Shown here one piece after another: positions 1-7,304 of a stretch of 23,916 nucleotides of DNA (within the stretch, counting starts at the first letter, position 1; each line of letters begins with the position of its first letter). The translations under genes and the position numbers were made by a program. The notes beneath the pieces were generated by a model, which had not been told where the DNA came from, ran no database searches, and saw only the letters and a list, made by a program, of their open reading frames with translations. The stretch is from an uncultured Flavobacteriales bacterium (GTDB taxonomy: Bacteria > Bacteroidota > Bacteroidia > Flavobacteriales > BACL11). Where the stretch lies: assembly GCA_950069165.1 (NCBI GenBank), contig CATMIT010000015.1, positions 1 to 23,916 on the forward strand. The letters run 5' to 3'.

Positions 1-125
1 TAAATGTAAACACTAATTATAATTCTTTGGCTGAAAAAAAACATGGAGAAGAATTGAGCGGAATGCGTCAAATAGCCTTGTTTTTAGGAGAAGAGCTCAA
101 AATAATTCAAAATAAAATGACTTAG
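1..125 (+). CDS. C-terminal fragment of an unrecognised protein
   Basis: An open plus-strand frame enters from the left edge (codon phase starting at base 3) and ends at a TAG at 123-125, giving the last 40 residues of a protein. The visible part is hydrophilic and probably helical, and includes the stretch GEELSGMRQIALFLGEELK. No motif lets me assign a family. It converges on the DCC-family gene that ends at 151, leaving 25 bases between the two stops and no obvious hairpin. It could be a chance open frame, but its length without stops in AT-rich DNA and its balanced composition suggest a real gene tail. Confidence 0.5.
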   Translation, partial: NVNTNYNSLAEKKHGEELSGMRQIALFLGEELKIIQNKMT

Positions 126-150
126 AAATGGATAAAAAATCCTATATAAA

Positions 151-528
151 TTATCTTCCTTTCATCTTTTCAGTTTTGTTTTCTCCATTACTACAACTAC
201 CTATCAGATACCTATTCTTTGCAATAAAGTCATAAATAAAATCACTCAATTTTGTAGGGAATAAATTTAAAAAGTGTCTTATTTCCCAATTTAGGATTTC
301 CAATATTTTAATAAGGGCTGCTGATTTTATGAGGTAGTTCTTTTCATCTGTCCAAATGATGAAATCAATGTGTTTTTCTAATTTCAATTTTGAAATAATT
401 TCTACTGCTTTTTTATTATCATTTTCAATCCAAAGGATAACATTTTTTTTATCCTTCTTTTTAAAATAACGAACTATGGTACTGCAAAAATTGCAGTGTG
501 CATCATAAAGTACAATGGATGAATTCAT
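151..528 (-). CDS. DCC-family thiol-disulfide oxidoreductase-like protein (DUF393/YuxK)
   Basis: This 125-residue protein opens with a beta strand followed by DAHCNFC (Cys12 and Cys15). That is the DxxCxxC signature of the DCC (DUF393, YuxK-like) family, which is a thioredoxin-like fold with a redox-active Cys pair. The C-terminal FIAKNRYLIGSC stretch also fits the family. I chose the ATG at 528: it places the DCC motif at the usual distance from the N terminus, and an upstream in-frame start at 585 would run 47 bases into mnmE. The gene lies 10 bases after the mnmE stop in the same direction and is probably co-transcribed. The physiological substrate is not known, so the redox role is an inference from the motif. 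Confidence 0.85.
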   Translation of the reverse strand: MNSSIVLYDAHCNFCSTIVRYFKKKDKKNVILWIENDNKKAVEIISKLKLEKHIDFIIWTDEKNYLIKSAALIKILEILNWEIRHFLNLFPTKLSDFIYDFIAKNRYLIGSCSNGENKTEKMKGR

Positions 529-538
529 ATGCACTTCT

Positions 539-1897
539 TTATTTCCCGATACAAAATTTACTAAATATATTCCCGAGCAAATCATCAGTGGTAACTTCCC
601 CAGTTATTAAACCTAAATGATAAAGGGCTTGTCGAATATTTATAGCCAACAAATCCCCACTAATATCATTGTTTAACCCTTGAATTACTGCAATGATTTC
701 TACTAGTGTTTTACTCAATTCTTCTTGATGGCGACTATTGCTAATTATCGTTTCATCTGAGGATAAATTGGGGTCAATAATACTTATAAGTGTATTTGTT
801 AAATCCTGAATTCCATCTTTATTTTTGGCAGAAATAAAAAGATAACTTTTCTTTTTCAGAGTTTCACAGATATTTGGATTCAAATCCGTTTTATTAACTA
901 CAATAATCATTTTGTTTTGTAGTTTTTTAATTTTTATAATCTCTTTTTCTTGGGCTTTAAAATCAGCTGTAGCATCTAACAAAAAAATTATAACTTTTGC
1001 TTTTTTTGCTTTTTCAAGTGCTTTTTGGATTCCCATTTTCTCGATTGTGTCTTTTGTATCTCTAAGACCTGCCGTATCGATAAATCGAAACTGCATGCCT
1101 TCAATATTTATCACATCTTCAATGGTATCTCTGGTTGTACCTGCAATTTCCGAAACAATGGCTCTATCTTCATTCACCAAAGCATTAAGCAGTGTGGATT
1201 TCCCCACATTTGGCGCACCTAAAATGGCAACAGGAACTCCGTTTTTTATTACATTTCCAAGTTGAAATGAATCAATTAGTTTTGTTAATTTTTCCTTTAT
1301 CAATAAAAGCAATTCGTTAAACTGCTCACGATTCGCAAATTCTACATCTTCTTCTGAAAAATCTAATTCCAATTCAATTAAAGAGGCGAAATTGATGAGT
1401 TGTTCTCTCAATTTTTTTAAATCATCTGAGAATCCTCCACGCATTTGGTTTATTGCAATTTGGTGTGCTTTTCTGTTTTCTGATGCAATTAAATCTGCTA
1501 CTGCTTCTGCTTGAGAAAGGTCCATCTTGCCATTTATGAAAGCTCTTAAAGTAAACTCTCCCGGATTTGCCATTCGTGCTCCATTTTCTGTTAGTAATTG
1601 TAAAATTTGTTGTTGTATAAAAACTGATCCATGGCAAGAAATCTCAATAACATCTTCCCCAGTAAAAGAATGTGGATTTCGAAAAATACTAAGTAAAACC
1701 TCATCAATAACACCTACCTTATTGTTTATAGTACCAAAATGAATTGTGTGTGATTTCACATCTGCTATATTTTTTGAAAATACTTTTTTACAAATATTAA
1801 TTGTCTCACTTCCAGAAACACGAATGATAGCAATCGCTCCCAATCCACTTCCTGTAGCTAATGCACAAATCGTATCTTTTCTATTGTAATTTTTCAT
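539..1897 (-). CDS. mnmE: tRNA modification GTPase MnmE (TrmE)
   Basis: MnmE works with MnmG to build the carboxymethylaminomethyl group at C5 of wobble uridine 34 in several tRNAs, in the cytosol. The 452-residue length is normal for the family. The N-terminal tetrahydrofolate-binding domain covers roughly residues 1-120. A G domain sits inside the helical domain: P-loop GAPNVGKST (227-235), DTAG (274-277), NKTD (335-338) and SAK (356-358). The protein ends in the diagnostic FCIGK (448-452), whose Cys is needed for modification. Start ATG is at 1897. A 39-residue ORF ends 14 bases upstream and the DCC-family gene follows 10 bases downstream. No defects seen. Confidence 0.98.
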   Translation of the reverse strand: MKNYNRKDTICALATGSGLGAIAIIRVSGSETINICKKVFSKNIADVKSHTIHFGTINNKVGVIDEVLLSIFRNPHSFTGEDVIEISCHGSVFIQQQILQLLTENGARMANPGEFTLRAFINGKMDLSQAEAVADLIASENRKAHQIAINQMRGGFSDDLKKLREQLINFASLIELELDFSEEDVEFANREQFNELLLLIKEKLTKLIDSFQLGNVIKNGVPVAILGAPNVGKSTLLNALVNEDRAIVSEIAGTTRDTIEDVINIEGMQFRFIDTAGLRDTKDTIEKMGIQKALEKAKKAKVIIFLLDATADFKAQEKEIIKIKKLQNKMIIVVNKTDLNPNICETLKKKSYLFISAKNKDGIQDLTNTLISIIDPNLSSDETIISNSRHQEELSKTLVEIIAVIQGLNNDISGDLLAINIRQALYHLGLITGEVTTDDLLGNIFSKFCIGK

Positions 1898-1911
1898 TTA
1901 ATATATAGGTG

Positions 1912-2031
1912 TTAACAAAAGAAAAACCCCATGCCTTTTTGTAAAATTCCGACAATATCCAGAATTCCAAGAGCAATTAATCCAATTATAATTAATATAA
2001 TTAAAAGTATTTTTTTTAACATTTTTTTCAT
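1912..2031 (-). CDS. Putative 39-residue single-span membrane peptide
   Basis: An ATG at 2031 opens a 39-codon frame ending at a TAA at 1912-1914. The product begins MKKMLKKI, then has an uninterrupted hydrophobic segment (about residues 8-24, nearly all Leu/Ile/Gly/Ala), and ends in GFFFC. That is the layout of a small single-span inner-membrane protein with a positive N terminus. It fills most of the gap between mnmE (start 1897) and sucD (start 2104) and reads in the same direction as mnmE. A TAnnTTTG match (TACTTTTG, 2043-2036) ends five bases before its ATG. I do not recognise it. The alternative is that it is an untranslated leader of mnmE, since AT-rich DNA easily encodes Leu/Ile runs. 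Confidence 0.4.
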   Translation of the reverse strand: MKKMLKKILLIILIIIGLIALGILDIVGILQKGMGFFFC

Positions 2032-2035
2032 TCTG

Positions 2036-2043
2036 CAAAAGTA
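2036..2043 (-). promoter_or_regulatory. Candidate -7 element upstream of the small ORF and mnmE
   Basis: TACTTTTG read on the minus strand fits the Bacteroidota -7 consensus TAnnTTTG exactly. No convincing -33 TTG is seen at the right distance. The predicted transcription start falls within a base or two of the ATG at 2031, so the transcript would have almost no leader. Confidence 0.3.
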
Positions 2044-2053
2044 TTTAAAATCC

Positions 2054-2083
2054 TTTGTAAAGTGCTTTAATGTTCTAATTTTG
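2054..2083 (+). promoter_or_regulatory. Promoter for sucD
   Basis: TTTG at 2054-2057 is followed 18 bases later by TAATTTTG at 2076-2083. Together they match both the -33 and the -7 parts of the Bacteroidota housekeeping promoter with near-ideal spacing. The predicted start is about 2088, giving a short leader of roughly 15 bases before the sucD ATG at 2104. This is the clearest two-part promoter in the window. Confidence 0.65.
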
Positions 2084-2103
2084 CACACCAAATAAAATAA
2101 ACA

Positions 2104-2982
2104 ATGAGTGTATTAGTAAATAAAGATTCAAAAGTTATCATTCAAGGATTTACAGGAGGTGAGGGAACTTTCCATGCTGAGCAAATGATTGACTATGGAA
2201 CTAATATAATAGGTGGAGTAACTCCCGGCAAAGGAGGACAAACCCATTTAGGAAAGCCCGTTTTTAATACTGTAGAAGATGCAGTAAAAGAAGTTGGTGC
2301 CAATACCACTCTTATTTTTGTGCCACCAGCATTTGCAGCTGATGCAATAATGGAAGCAGCACAGGCAGCAATAGCAGTCATTATTTGTATCACAGAAGGT
2401 ATTCCAACAAAAGACATGATAATGGTGAAAGAATATTTATCGGATAAGGAGAGTATTTTGGTTGGTCCAAATTGCCCAGGAGTAATTACTCCAGAGGAAG
2501 CAAAATGTGGCATTATGCCAGGATTTGTTTTCAAAAAAGGAAGAATAGGAGTGGTTTCCAAATCAGGGACTTTAACTTATGAGGCAGCCGATCAAGTGGT
2601 AAAGGCAGGATTAGGAATTTCAACTGCAATTGGAATAGGAGGCGATCCTATAATTGGCACAACCATATTAGATGCTGTTAAGCTATTTATGAATGATGAT
2701 GAAACAGATGGTATTGTGATGATTGGAGAAATTGGCGGACAATTAGAAGCTGATGCTGCAAAATGGATACAAGCAAATGGAACAAAACCAGTTGTTGGTT
2801 TCATTGCAGGGCAAACCGCCCCAAAAGGGAGAACCATGGGGCATGCAGGTGCAATTGTTGGCGGAAAAGACGATACAGCAGAAGCTAAAATGAGAATCTT
2901 AAGCCAGTGTGGTGTGCATGTAGTAGAATCTCCAGCTCAGATTGGCGCTAAAATAGCGGAGCTTGTTGGAGTAAGTGTTTAA
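2104..2982 (+). CDS. sucD: Succinate-CoA ligase, alpha subunit
   Basis: SucD is the CoA-binding, phosphohistidine-carrying subunit of succinyl-CoA synthetase, which converts succinyl-CoA to succinate with nucleotide triphosphate formation in the TCA cycle. The 292-residue length is typical. The N-terminal Rossmann CoA-binding domain shows GFTGGEGTFH (15-24). VGPNCPGVITP (120-130) and the phosphorylated His247 in GHAGAIVGG (246-254) are intact. The beta subunit gene sucC is not next to it, so the complex must be assembled from a distant locus. The gene has its own promoter (2054-2083) and appears to be transcribed alone or with the hydrolase that starts 129 bases downstream. Confidence 0.98.
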   Translation: MSVLVNKDSKVIIQGFTGGEGTFHAEQMIDYGTNIIGGVTPGKGGQTHLGKPVFNTVEDAVKEVGANTTLIFVPPAFAADAIMEAAQAAIAVIICITEGIPTKDMIMVKEYLSDKESILVGPNCPGVITPEEAKCGIMPGFVFKKGRIGVVSKSGTLTYEAADQVVKAGLGISTAIGIGGDPIIGTTILDAVKLFMNDDETDGIVMIGEIGGQLEADAAKWIQANGTKPVVGFIAGQTAPKGRTMGHAGAIVGGKDDTAEAKMRILSQCGVHVVESPAQIGAKIAELVGVSV

Positions 2983-2987
2983 AAGTG

Positions 2988-3025
2988 GATTAAAAATATT
3001 TTTTTAGTTTACTTAATCTTTTTTT
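2988..3025 (+). terminator. Weak candidate terminator after sucD
   Basis: GATTAA at 2988-2993 can pair with TTAATC at 3013-3018, and a run of T residues follows to 3025. The stem is short and A/T-rich with a 19-base loop, so termination would be weak. The 129-base gap before the hydrolase gene otherwise holds only AT-rich DNA in which I see no clear promoter. Confidence 0.25.
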
Positions 3026-3111
3026 ATTCTAATAATAGGTAATAACCTTAATAGTTTTACTTTTTTAAAATAAAAACTAGAGTTGCTAACAACAAATATT
3101 AGCATTAACAA

Positions 3112-3933
3112 ATGACAAATCAACAAATTTTCATAATAATTGGAACAGGTAACCGTCCCATACTTATTGATGTAACTTACAAAGAAAATAAGAAGGGAAA
3201 AAGGGTGGTTGTATTCTCGCATGGTTTTAAGGGCTTTAAAGATTGGGGGGCATTTAACCAAATTGCAGAAACATTTGCTGAAAACAATTTTGTATTTGTA
3301 AAATTTAATTTTTCGCATAACGGAACAACTAGTTCTGACCCTATTGATTTTGTAGATTTGAAGGCATTTGGAAATAACAATTTCTGCAAGGAATTAGATG
3401 ATTTGGGCTTTGTTCTGGATTGGGTAGAGGAGAATTTTATTAATGCTGAAATTTATCTTTTCGGCCATAGCAGGGGAGGAGGGATTTCCATGCTAAAAAC
3501 AGCAGAGGAAAATAGAATTAGTAAAGTAGTTAGCTGGGCTTCTCCATCCGATTTTACAAATAAAATACCAAAGGAAAGAATAGCTCTTTGGAAAGAAAAA
3601 GGGGTGGCTTTTGTATACAATGGACGTACTAAACAGAACATGCCAATGTACTTTCAATTTTATGAAAACTGCATTGCAAATAAAGACCGAATTGATATTA
3701 AAAAAGCAGTAGAAAGTATAAAAATCCCACAGCTTATTATTCATGGAAGTGAGGATCCAACAGTAAAATTGGAAGAAGCAAAAAATCTACAAAAATGGAA
3801 TCCTGATTCTCAATTGCACATTATTAAAGGAGCTGACCATGTTTTAGGAGCTTTCCATCCTTATGATTTAGAGAAATATCCCACCCCTCTGCAAGAGGCA
3901 ATTGATGTTACTATTGACTTTTTAAAAAAGTAA
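3112..3933 (+). CDS. Alpha/beta-fold hydrolase (cytoplasmic, serine hydrolase type)
   Basis: This 273-residue protein has the alpha/beta-hydrolase layout without a signal peptide. VVFSHGFKGFKDWG (33-46) supplies the oxyanion-hole region. The nucleophile Ser120 sits in GHSRGG (118-123), the acid is probably Asp215 in HGSEDPTV (211-218), and the catalytic His is probably His243 in GADHVLG (240-246). The fold resembles the serine aminopeptidase/acyl-esterase group, but the substrate cannot be read from the sequence. Its last 12 bases overlap the 3' end of tsaD on the other strand, so the two genes are convergent with interlocked stops. All three triad residues are present, so I expect an active enzyme. 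Confidence 0.88.
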   Translation: MTNQQIFIIIGTGNRPILIDVTYKENKKGKRVVVFSHGFKGFKDWGAFNQIAETFAENNFVFVKFNFSHNGTTSSDPIDFVDLKAFGNNNFCKELDDLGFVLDWVEENFINAEIYLFGHSRGGGISMLKTAEENRISKVVSWASPSDFTNKIPKERIALWKEKGVAFVYNGRTKQNMPMYFQFYENCIANKDRIDIKKAVESIKIPQLIIHGSEDPTVKLEEAKNLQKWNPDSQLHIIKGADHVLGAFHPYDLEKYPTPLQEAIDVTIDFLKK

Positions 3934-4938
3934 ACGAGCAGAAGGAGTTACAGCTTGATTTGCAAAATCCTTATCTAAATATTTAAAGTGACCGGCAATT
4001 GCTATCATGGCAGCATTATCTGTGCAATATTCAAATTTCGGAATGTAGAGTTTGTAATTTTCATTATCTGATAATACTTTTAACTGAGATCGTAAATAAG
4101 AGTTAGCCGATACACCACCTGCAATTGCAATTTGTGTAATCCCTGTTTGCTTTATGGCTTTTGTTAATTTGTCAATTAGAATTGTAACTATTGAATGCTG
4201 AATGCAAGCGCATAAATCATTTTTATTTTCTACTATAAAGTTTAGATTTTCCTTTATTCCTGCTTGTATGGTATAAAGTATGGATGTTTTCAGACCACTA
4301 AAACTAAAATCCAAGTCTTTTATTTTTGGTTTTCCAAAAGTAAAAGCATGAATATTACCACCCTTTGCATACTTATCAATTAGCGGACCACCAGGGTAGG
4401 GTAGTCCTAATATTTTTGCAGACTTATCGAACGCCTCACCTGCAGCATCATCTAATGTGGTGCCAATTACCTGCATCTTTGATGGGCTATCAATCTTTAC
4501 TATTTGTGTATGCCCACCAGAAACCGTTAAGCATAAAAAAGGAAAGCTAGGCAGCTGTTTCCCTTTATCAATAAAATGAGCTAAAATATGCGCTTGCATG
4601 TGATTGATAGAAATAAGGGGAATATCCATCCCCATTGCAAAGGATTTTGCAAAAGAGCTTCCTACCAAAAGGGAACCCAAAAGCCCTGGACCTTTTGTAA
4701 AAGCAATGGCATCAATATCTTTTTTGCTGATTTTGGCTTTTTTTATGGCGGCATCCACTACTGGAATAATATTTTGCTGATGAGCTCGAGAAGCAAGCTC
4801 TGGAACAACCCCGCCATATAGCTGATGGATTTCTTGATTAGATACTATATTTGATAATACTTTTCTATCTTCTAAAATGGCAGCAGAAGTATCATCACAT
4901 GAAGATTCTATTGCTAGAATAAGTACTTTTTTACTCAT
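3922..4938 (-). CDS. tsaD: tRNA N6-threonylcarbamoyladenosine transferase TsaD
   Basis: TsaD transfers the threonylcarbamoyl group from threonylcarbamoyl-AMP to adenosine 37 of ANN-decoding tRNAs (t6A), acting with TsaB and TsaE. The 338 residues begin with the ASKHA-fold strand ILAIESSCDDTS (7-18). The metal-binding HMQAH (His113, His117), the SGGHT loop (140-144) and a C-terminal DNAAMIAIAGH stretch are all present. The start ATG (4938) overlaps the ribBA stop by 8 bases, which suggests translational coupling. It is the last gene of the minus-strand operon that begins at 10285. Neither tsaB nor tsaE is in this window. Confidence 0.97.
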   Translation of the reverse strand: MSKKVLILAIESSCDDTSAAILEDRKVLSNIVSNQEIHQLYGGVVPELASRAHQQNIIPVVDAAIKKAKISKKDIDAIAFTKGPGLLGSLLVGSSFAKSFAMGMDIPLISINHMQAHILAHFIDKGKQLPSFPFLCLTVSGGHTQIVKIDSPSKMQVIGTTLDDAAGEAFDKSAKILGLPYPGGPLIDKYAKGGNIHAFTFGKPKIKDLDFSFSGLKTSILYTIQAGIKENLNFIVENKNDLCACIQHSIVTILIDKLTKAIKQTGITQIAIAGGVSANSYLRSQLKVLSDNENYKLYIPKFEYCTDNAAMIAIAGHFKYLDKDFANQAVTPSARLLF

Positions 4939-6142
4939 CTAATTTTTTGAAGGAATGTCCCATTTTATCTCTTTTGGTTTTCAGATAAAATTCATTATGC
5001 TCATTCGACTCAATTTCCAATGGGATATTTTCTACAATTTCAATGCCATAACCCATAAGTCCAACCCTTTTTTTAGGATTATTGGAAAGTAATCTTATTT
5101 TTGAAACGCCAATATATCTTAAAATTTGGGCACCAACACCATAATCTCGATCATCCGCTTTAAAACCAAGTGCAAGGTTTGCATCCACTGTGTCTTTTCC
5201 TTTTTCTTGCAATTCGTACGCTTTTAGCTTATTTAACAACCCAATTCCTCTTCCTTCTTGATTCATATAAACCAAAACCCCTTTTCCTTCCTCTTTTAAT
5301 TTAGAAAGAGAAGCTTGTAACTGAGCACCACAATCACATCTGCAAGAGGAAAAAATATCTCCTGTCATACAGGAAGAGTGTACCCTGACTAAAATAGGCT
5401 CATCTTTTTTCCACTTCCCTTTTATTAGTACAAGATGCAGTTGCCCATTAGTGAGCTGTTTGAATGCCTTCATATTAAAATCACCATAATTAGTTGGCAA
5501 ATGCACGGATGCTTCTTCAATAATTAAGGTTTCGTTTTGTATTCGGTATTCAATTAAATCTTTAATAGTAATAAACTTCAGATTAAATTTTTCTGCAATT
5601 TTATGAAGCTGATTTGTTCGAGCCACCGAACCATCTTCATTTAAAATTTCCACAATTACTCCAGCAGCCTGTAATCCGGCAAGCCGAGCCAAATCGATAG
5701 CAGCTTCTGTATGTCCTGCTCTTCTAAGCACGCCTCCTTTTCTGGCTTTTAAGGGAAAGATATGCCCTGGTCTGCCTAAGTCCTCCGGTTTGGTTTTTGA
5801 GTTCACCAATGCCTTTATGGTTATTGCTCTGTCAGATGCTGATATTCCTGTTGTACAGCCGTGACCAATTAAATCAACAGATATAGTAAAAGGTGTTTTG
5901 TAGGCATCAGTATTTTTTCCAATCATTAAATCGAGCCCCAATTTCTCACATCTATCTTCCAATAAAGGTACACAAATGAGCCCTTTTCCATGGGTAGCCA
6001 TAAAGTTAATCATTTCGGGAGTTACCATTTCGGCAGCAGCTACAAAGTCCCCCTCATTCTCCCGGTTTTCATCATCTACTACAATAATGATTTTACCATG
6101 CTTTATATCCTCAATTGCCTGCTTTATACTATTAAATTTCAT
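4931..6142 (-). CDS. ribBA: Bifunctional 3,4-dihydroxy-2-butanone-4-phosphate synthase / GTP cyclohydrolase II
   Basis: RibBA supplies both early precursors of riboflavin, from ribulose 5-phosphate and from GTP. Residues 1 to about 200 are the RibB domain, with the acidic DDENRENEGDF (23-33), TTGISASDRA (97-106) and RPGHIFPL...RAGHTEAA (124-148). Residues about 205-403 are the RibA domain. Its zinc ligands Cys258, Cys269 and Cys271 lie in HSSCMTGDIFSSCRCDCG, followed by NQEGRGIGL (294-302) and a C-terminal DKMGH. Both halves look catalytically complete. The start overlaps the upstream glycosyltransferase by 11 bases and the end overlaps tsaD by 8. No FMN riboswitch precedes it, as expected for an internal operon gene. 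Confidence 0.98.
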   Translation of the reverse strand: MKFNSIKQAIEDIKHGKIIIVVDDENRENEGDFVAAAEMVTPEMINFMATHGKGLICVPLLEDRCEKLGLDLMIGKNTDAYKTPFTISVDLIGHGCTTGISASDRAITIKALVNSKTKPEDLGRPGHIFPLKARKGGVLRRAGHTEAAIDLARLAGLQAAGVIVEILNEDGSVARTNQLHKIAEKFNLKFITIKDLIEYRIQNETLIIEEASVHLPTNYGDFNMKAFKQLTNGQLHLVLIKGKWKKDEPILVRVHSSCMTGDIFSSCRCDCGAQLQASLSKLKEEGKGVLVYMNQEGRGIGLLNKLKAYELQEKGKDTVDANLALGFKADDRDYGVGAQILRYIGVSKIRLLSNNPKKRVGLMGYGIEIVENIPLEIESNEHNEFYLKTKRDKMGHSFKKLDE

Positions 6143-7304
6143 CTTGTTTTCTTTTTGTTGGTTCCCAAACTCCTTTTTTGTTAGCGGTCAGATAATCAAT
6201 CATTCCAATCAGTAGCGCCAAATTCATACTGTAAAAATGTGAAATAAAACGCAAAATTATAATATGTATTCCGATTTTTCGTAATAAGAGGTCAATAAAT
6301 GGAAAAATAAATAATATAATCTGTGCAAAGAAAGTGGTTTTATAAAAAATACTATCCAAAATTAAGAAATAATTTGCCACAAAAATAAGGAGCAACAAGA
6401 CGGGACCAAACCATCTAAAAACCTTATGAGAGATAAAAACAAATCCTAATTTACTGAAAGGTTTTAATAGTAATTTTTTAAAATGAAAAAGGTTGATAAA
6501 ATTCCCCATGGAGATTCTCCTTTTTCTTCTGAACTCTTCTGAAAGTTGATTAGAGACATCTTCATAAACAATAGCTTCCAAATCATTTATTGTTTTGTAT
6601 CCGTTTTGTAAAATATTCATACAAACATAAAAGTCGTCAACTAAAAAGTTTTCAGGAATAGGGGAGAAAAGAGTCTTTCGTATTGCAAAACAACCTCCAA
6701 AAGGTCCCATTAGCATGCCCCATAATTTACTCTCTGCATGTTTAAATTTTACTTCCCAGCTGATATAGGTCTTTTCTTGGAATGAAATACCACTTTTCTT
6801 TATACCTCTATTTACCATGTTGGTATCGACAAGTCCAATATCAGGATTTTTAAAGTGCTGGACAAGAAAGCTAATAGTCTTTTCAGAAAAAATAATATTA
6901 GCATCCGTAATTATAAGAATATCGTTTTTTGCTCTTTTTACCAATCTGTTGACTACTCCAGATTTTCCTTTTCTTTTTTCAAAGTTTATTGCAATAACAA
7001 ATGGATATTCTTCCTCTAATTTTTTGATAATTTCATTGGTATTATCAGTAGAGGAATCCGAACCAATAATAATTTCAATTTTATCCGTTGGGAAATTACT
7101 ATTTATGATACTCATCACTTTTTCTTTAATTGTCGATTGCTCGTTATAAGCGGCAATTAAAATAGATACAGATGGCATTTCATCAATTTTATTATAGGTC
7201 TTTGAGTTTAGTTCTTTGTTTTTCCCAAACAAAATAACAGTCATAGGAAAAATAAAATAGCTATAAATTATTAGAAAAAAACAAATCCAAAATAGATATA
7301 TCAT
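6132..7304 (-). CDS. Family 2 glycosyltransferase, membrane-anchored
   Basis: This 390-residue protein has one N-terminal membrane segment (about 2-26), a cytosolic GT-A catalytic domain and about three C-terminal membrane segments (about 296-370). Catalytic-domain signatures are VSILIAAYNE (46-55), GSDSSTDNT (81-89), the DxD-like ITDANIIFS (132-140), VDDFY (222-226, the likely base region) and the basic RRKRR (259-263) in the place of QxxRW. This is the architecture of processive or polyprenol-linked polysaccharide glycosyltransferases. Donor and acceptor sugars are unknown. It overlaps the upstream glycosyltransferase by 4 bases (ATGA) and ribBA by 11. Cell-surface polysaccharide or lipid glycosylation is inferred from context. 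Confidence 0.9.
   Translation of the reverse strand: MIYLFWICFFLIIYSYFIFPMTVILFGKNKELNSKTYNKIDEMPSVSILIAAYNEQSTIKEKVMSIINSNFPTDKIEIIIGSDSSTDNTNEIIKKLEEEYPFVIAINFEKRKGKSGVVNRLVKRAKNDILIITDANIIFSEKTISFLVQHFKNPDIGLVDTNMVNRGIKKSGISFQEKTYISWEVKFKHAESKLWGMLMGPFGGCFAIRKTLFSPIPENFLVDDFYVCMNILQNGYKTINDLEAIVYEDVSNQLSEEFRRKRRISMGNFINLFHFKKLLLKPFSKLGFVFISHKVFRWFGPVLLLLIFVANYFLILDSIFYKTTFFAQIILFIFPFIDLLLRKIGIHIIILRFISHFYSMNLALLIGMIDYLTANKKGVWEPTKRKQDEI

Noticed and set aside
912..1265. 117-codon plus-strand frame opposite mnmE
   Set aside because: It lies wholly antisense to the conserved G domain of MnmE, and its Phe/Ser-rich translation is what the reverse of that gene gives.
3013..3318. 101-codon minus-strand frame across the sucD-hydrolase gap
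   Set aside because: Two thirds is antisense to the hydrolase N terminus. The composition is that of AT-rich antisense DNA, with no family signature.
4931..6142. FMN riboswitch controlling ribBA
   Set aside because: The gene start overlaps the upstream glycosyltransferase by 11 bases, leaving no leader, and no RFN-like conserved boxes were seen.
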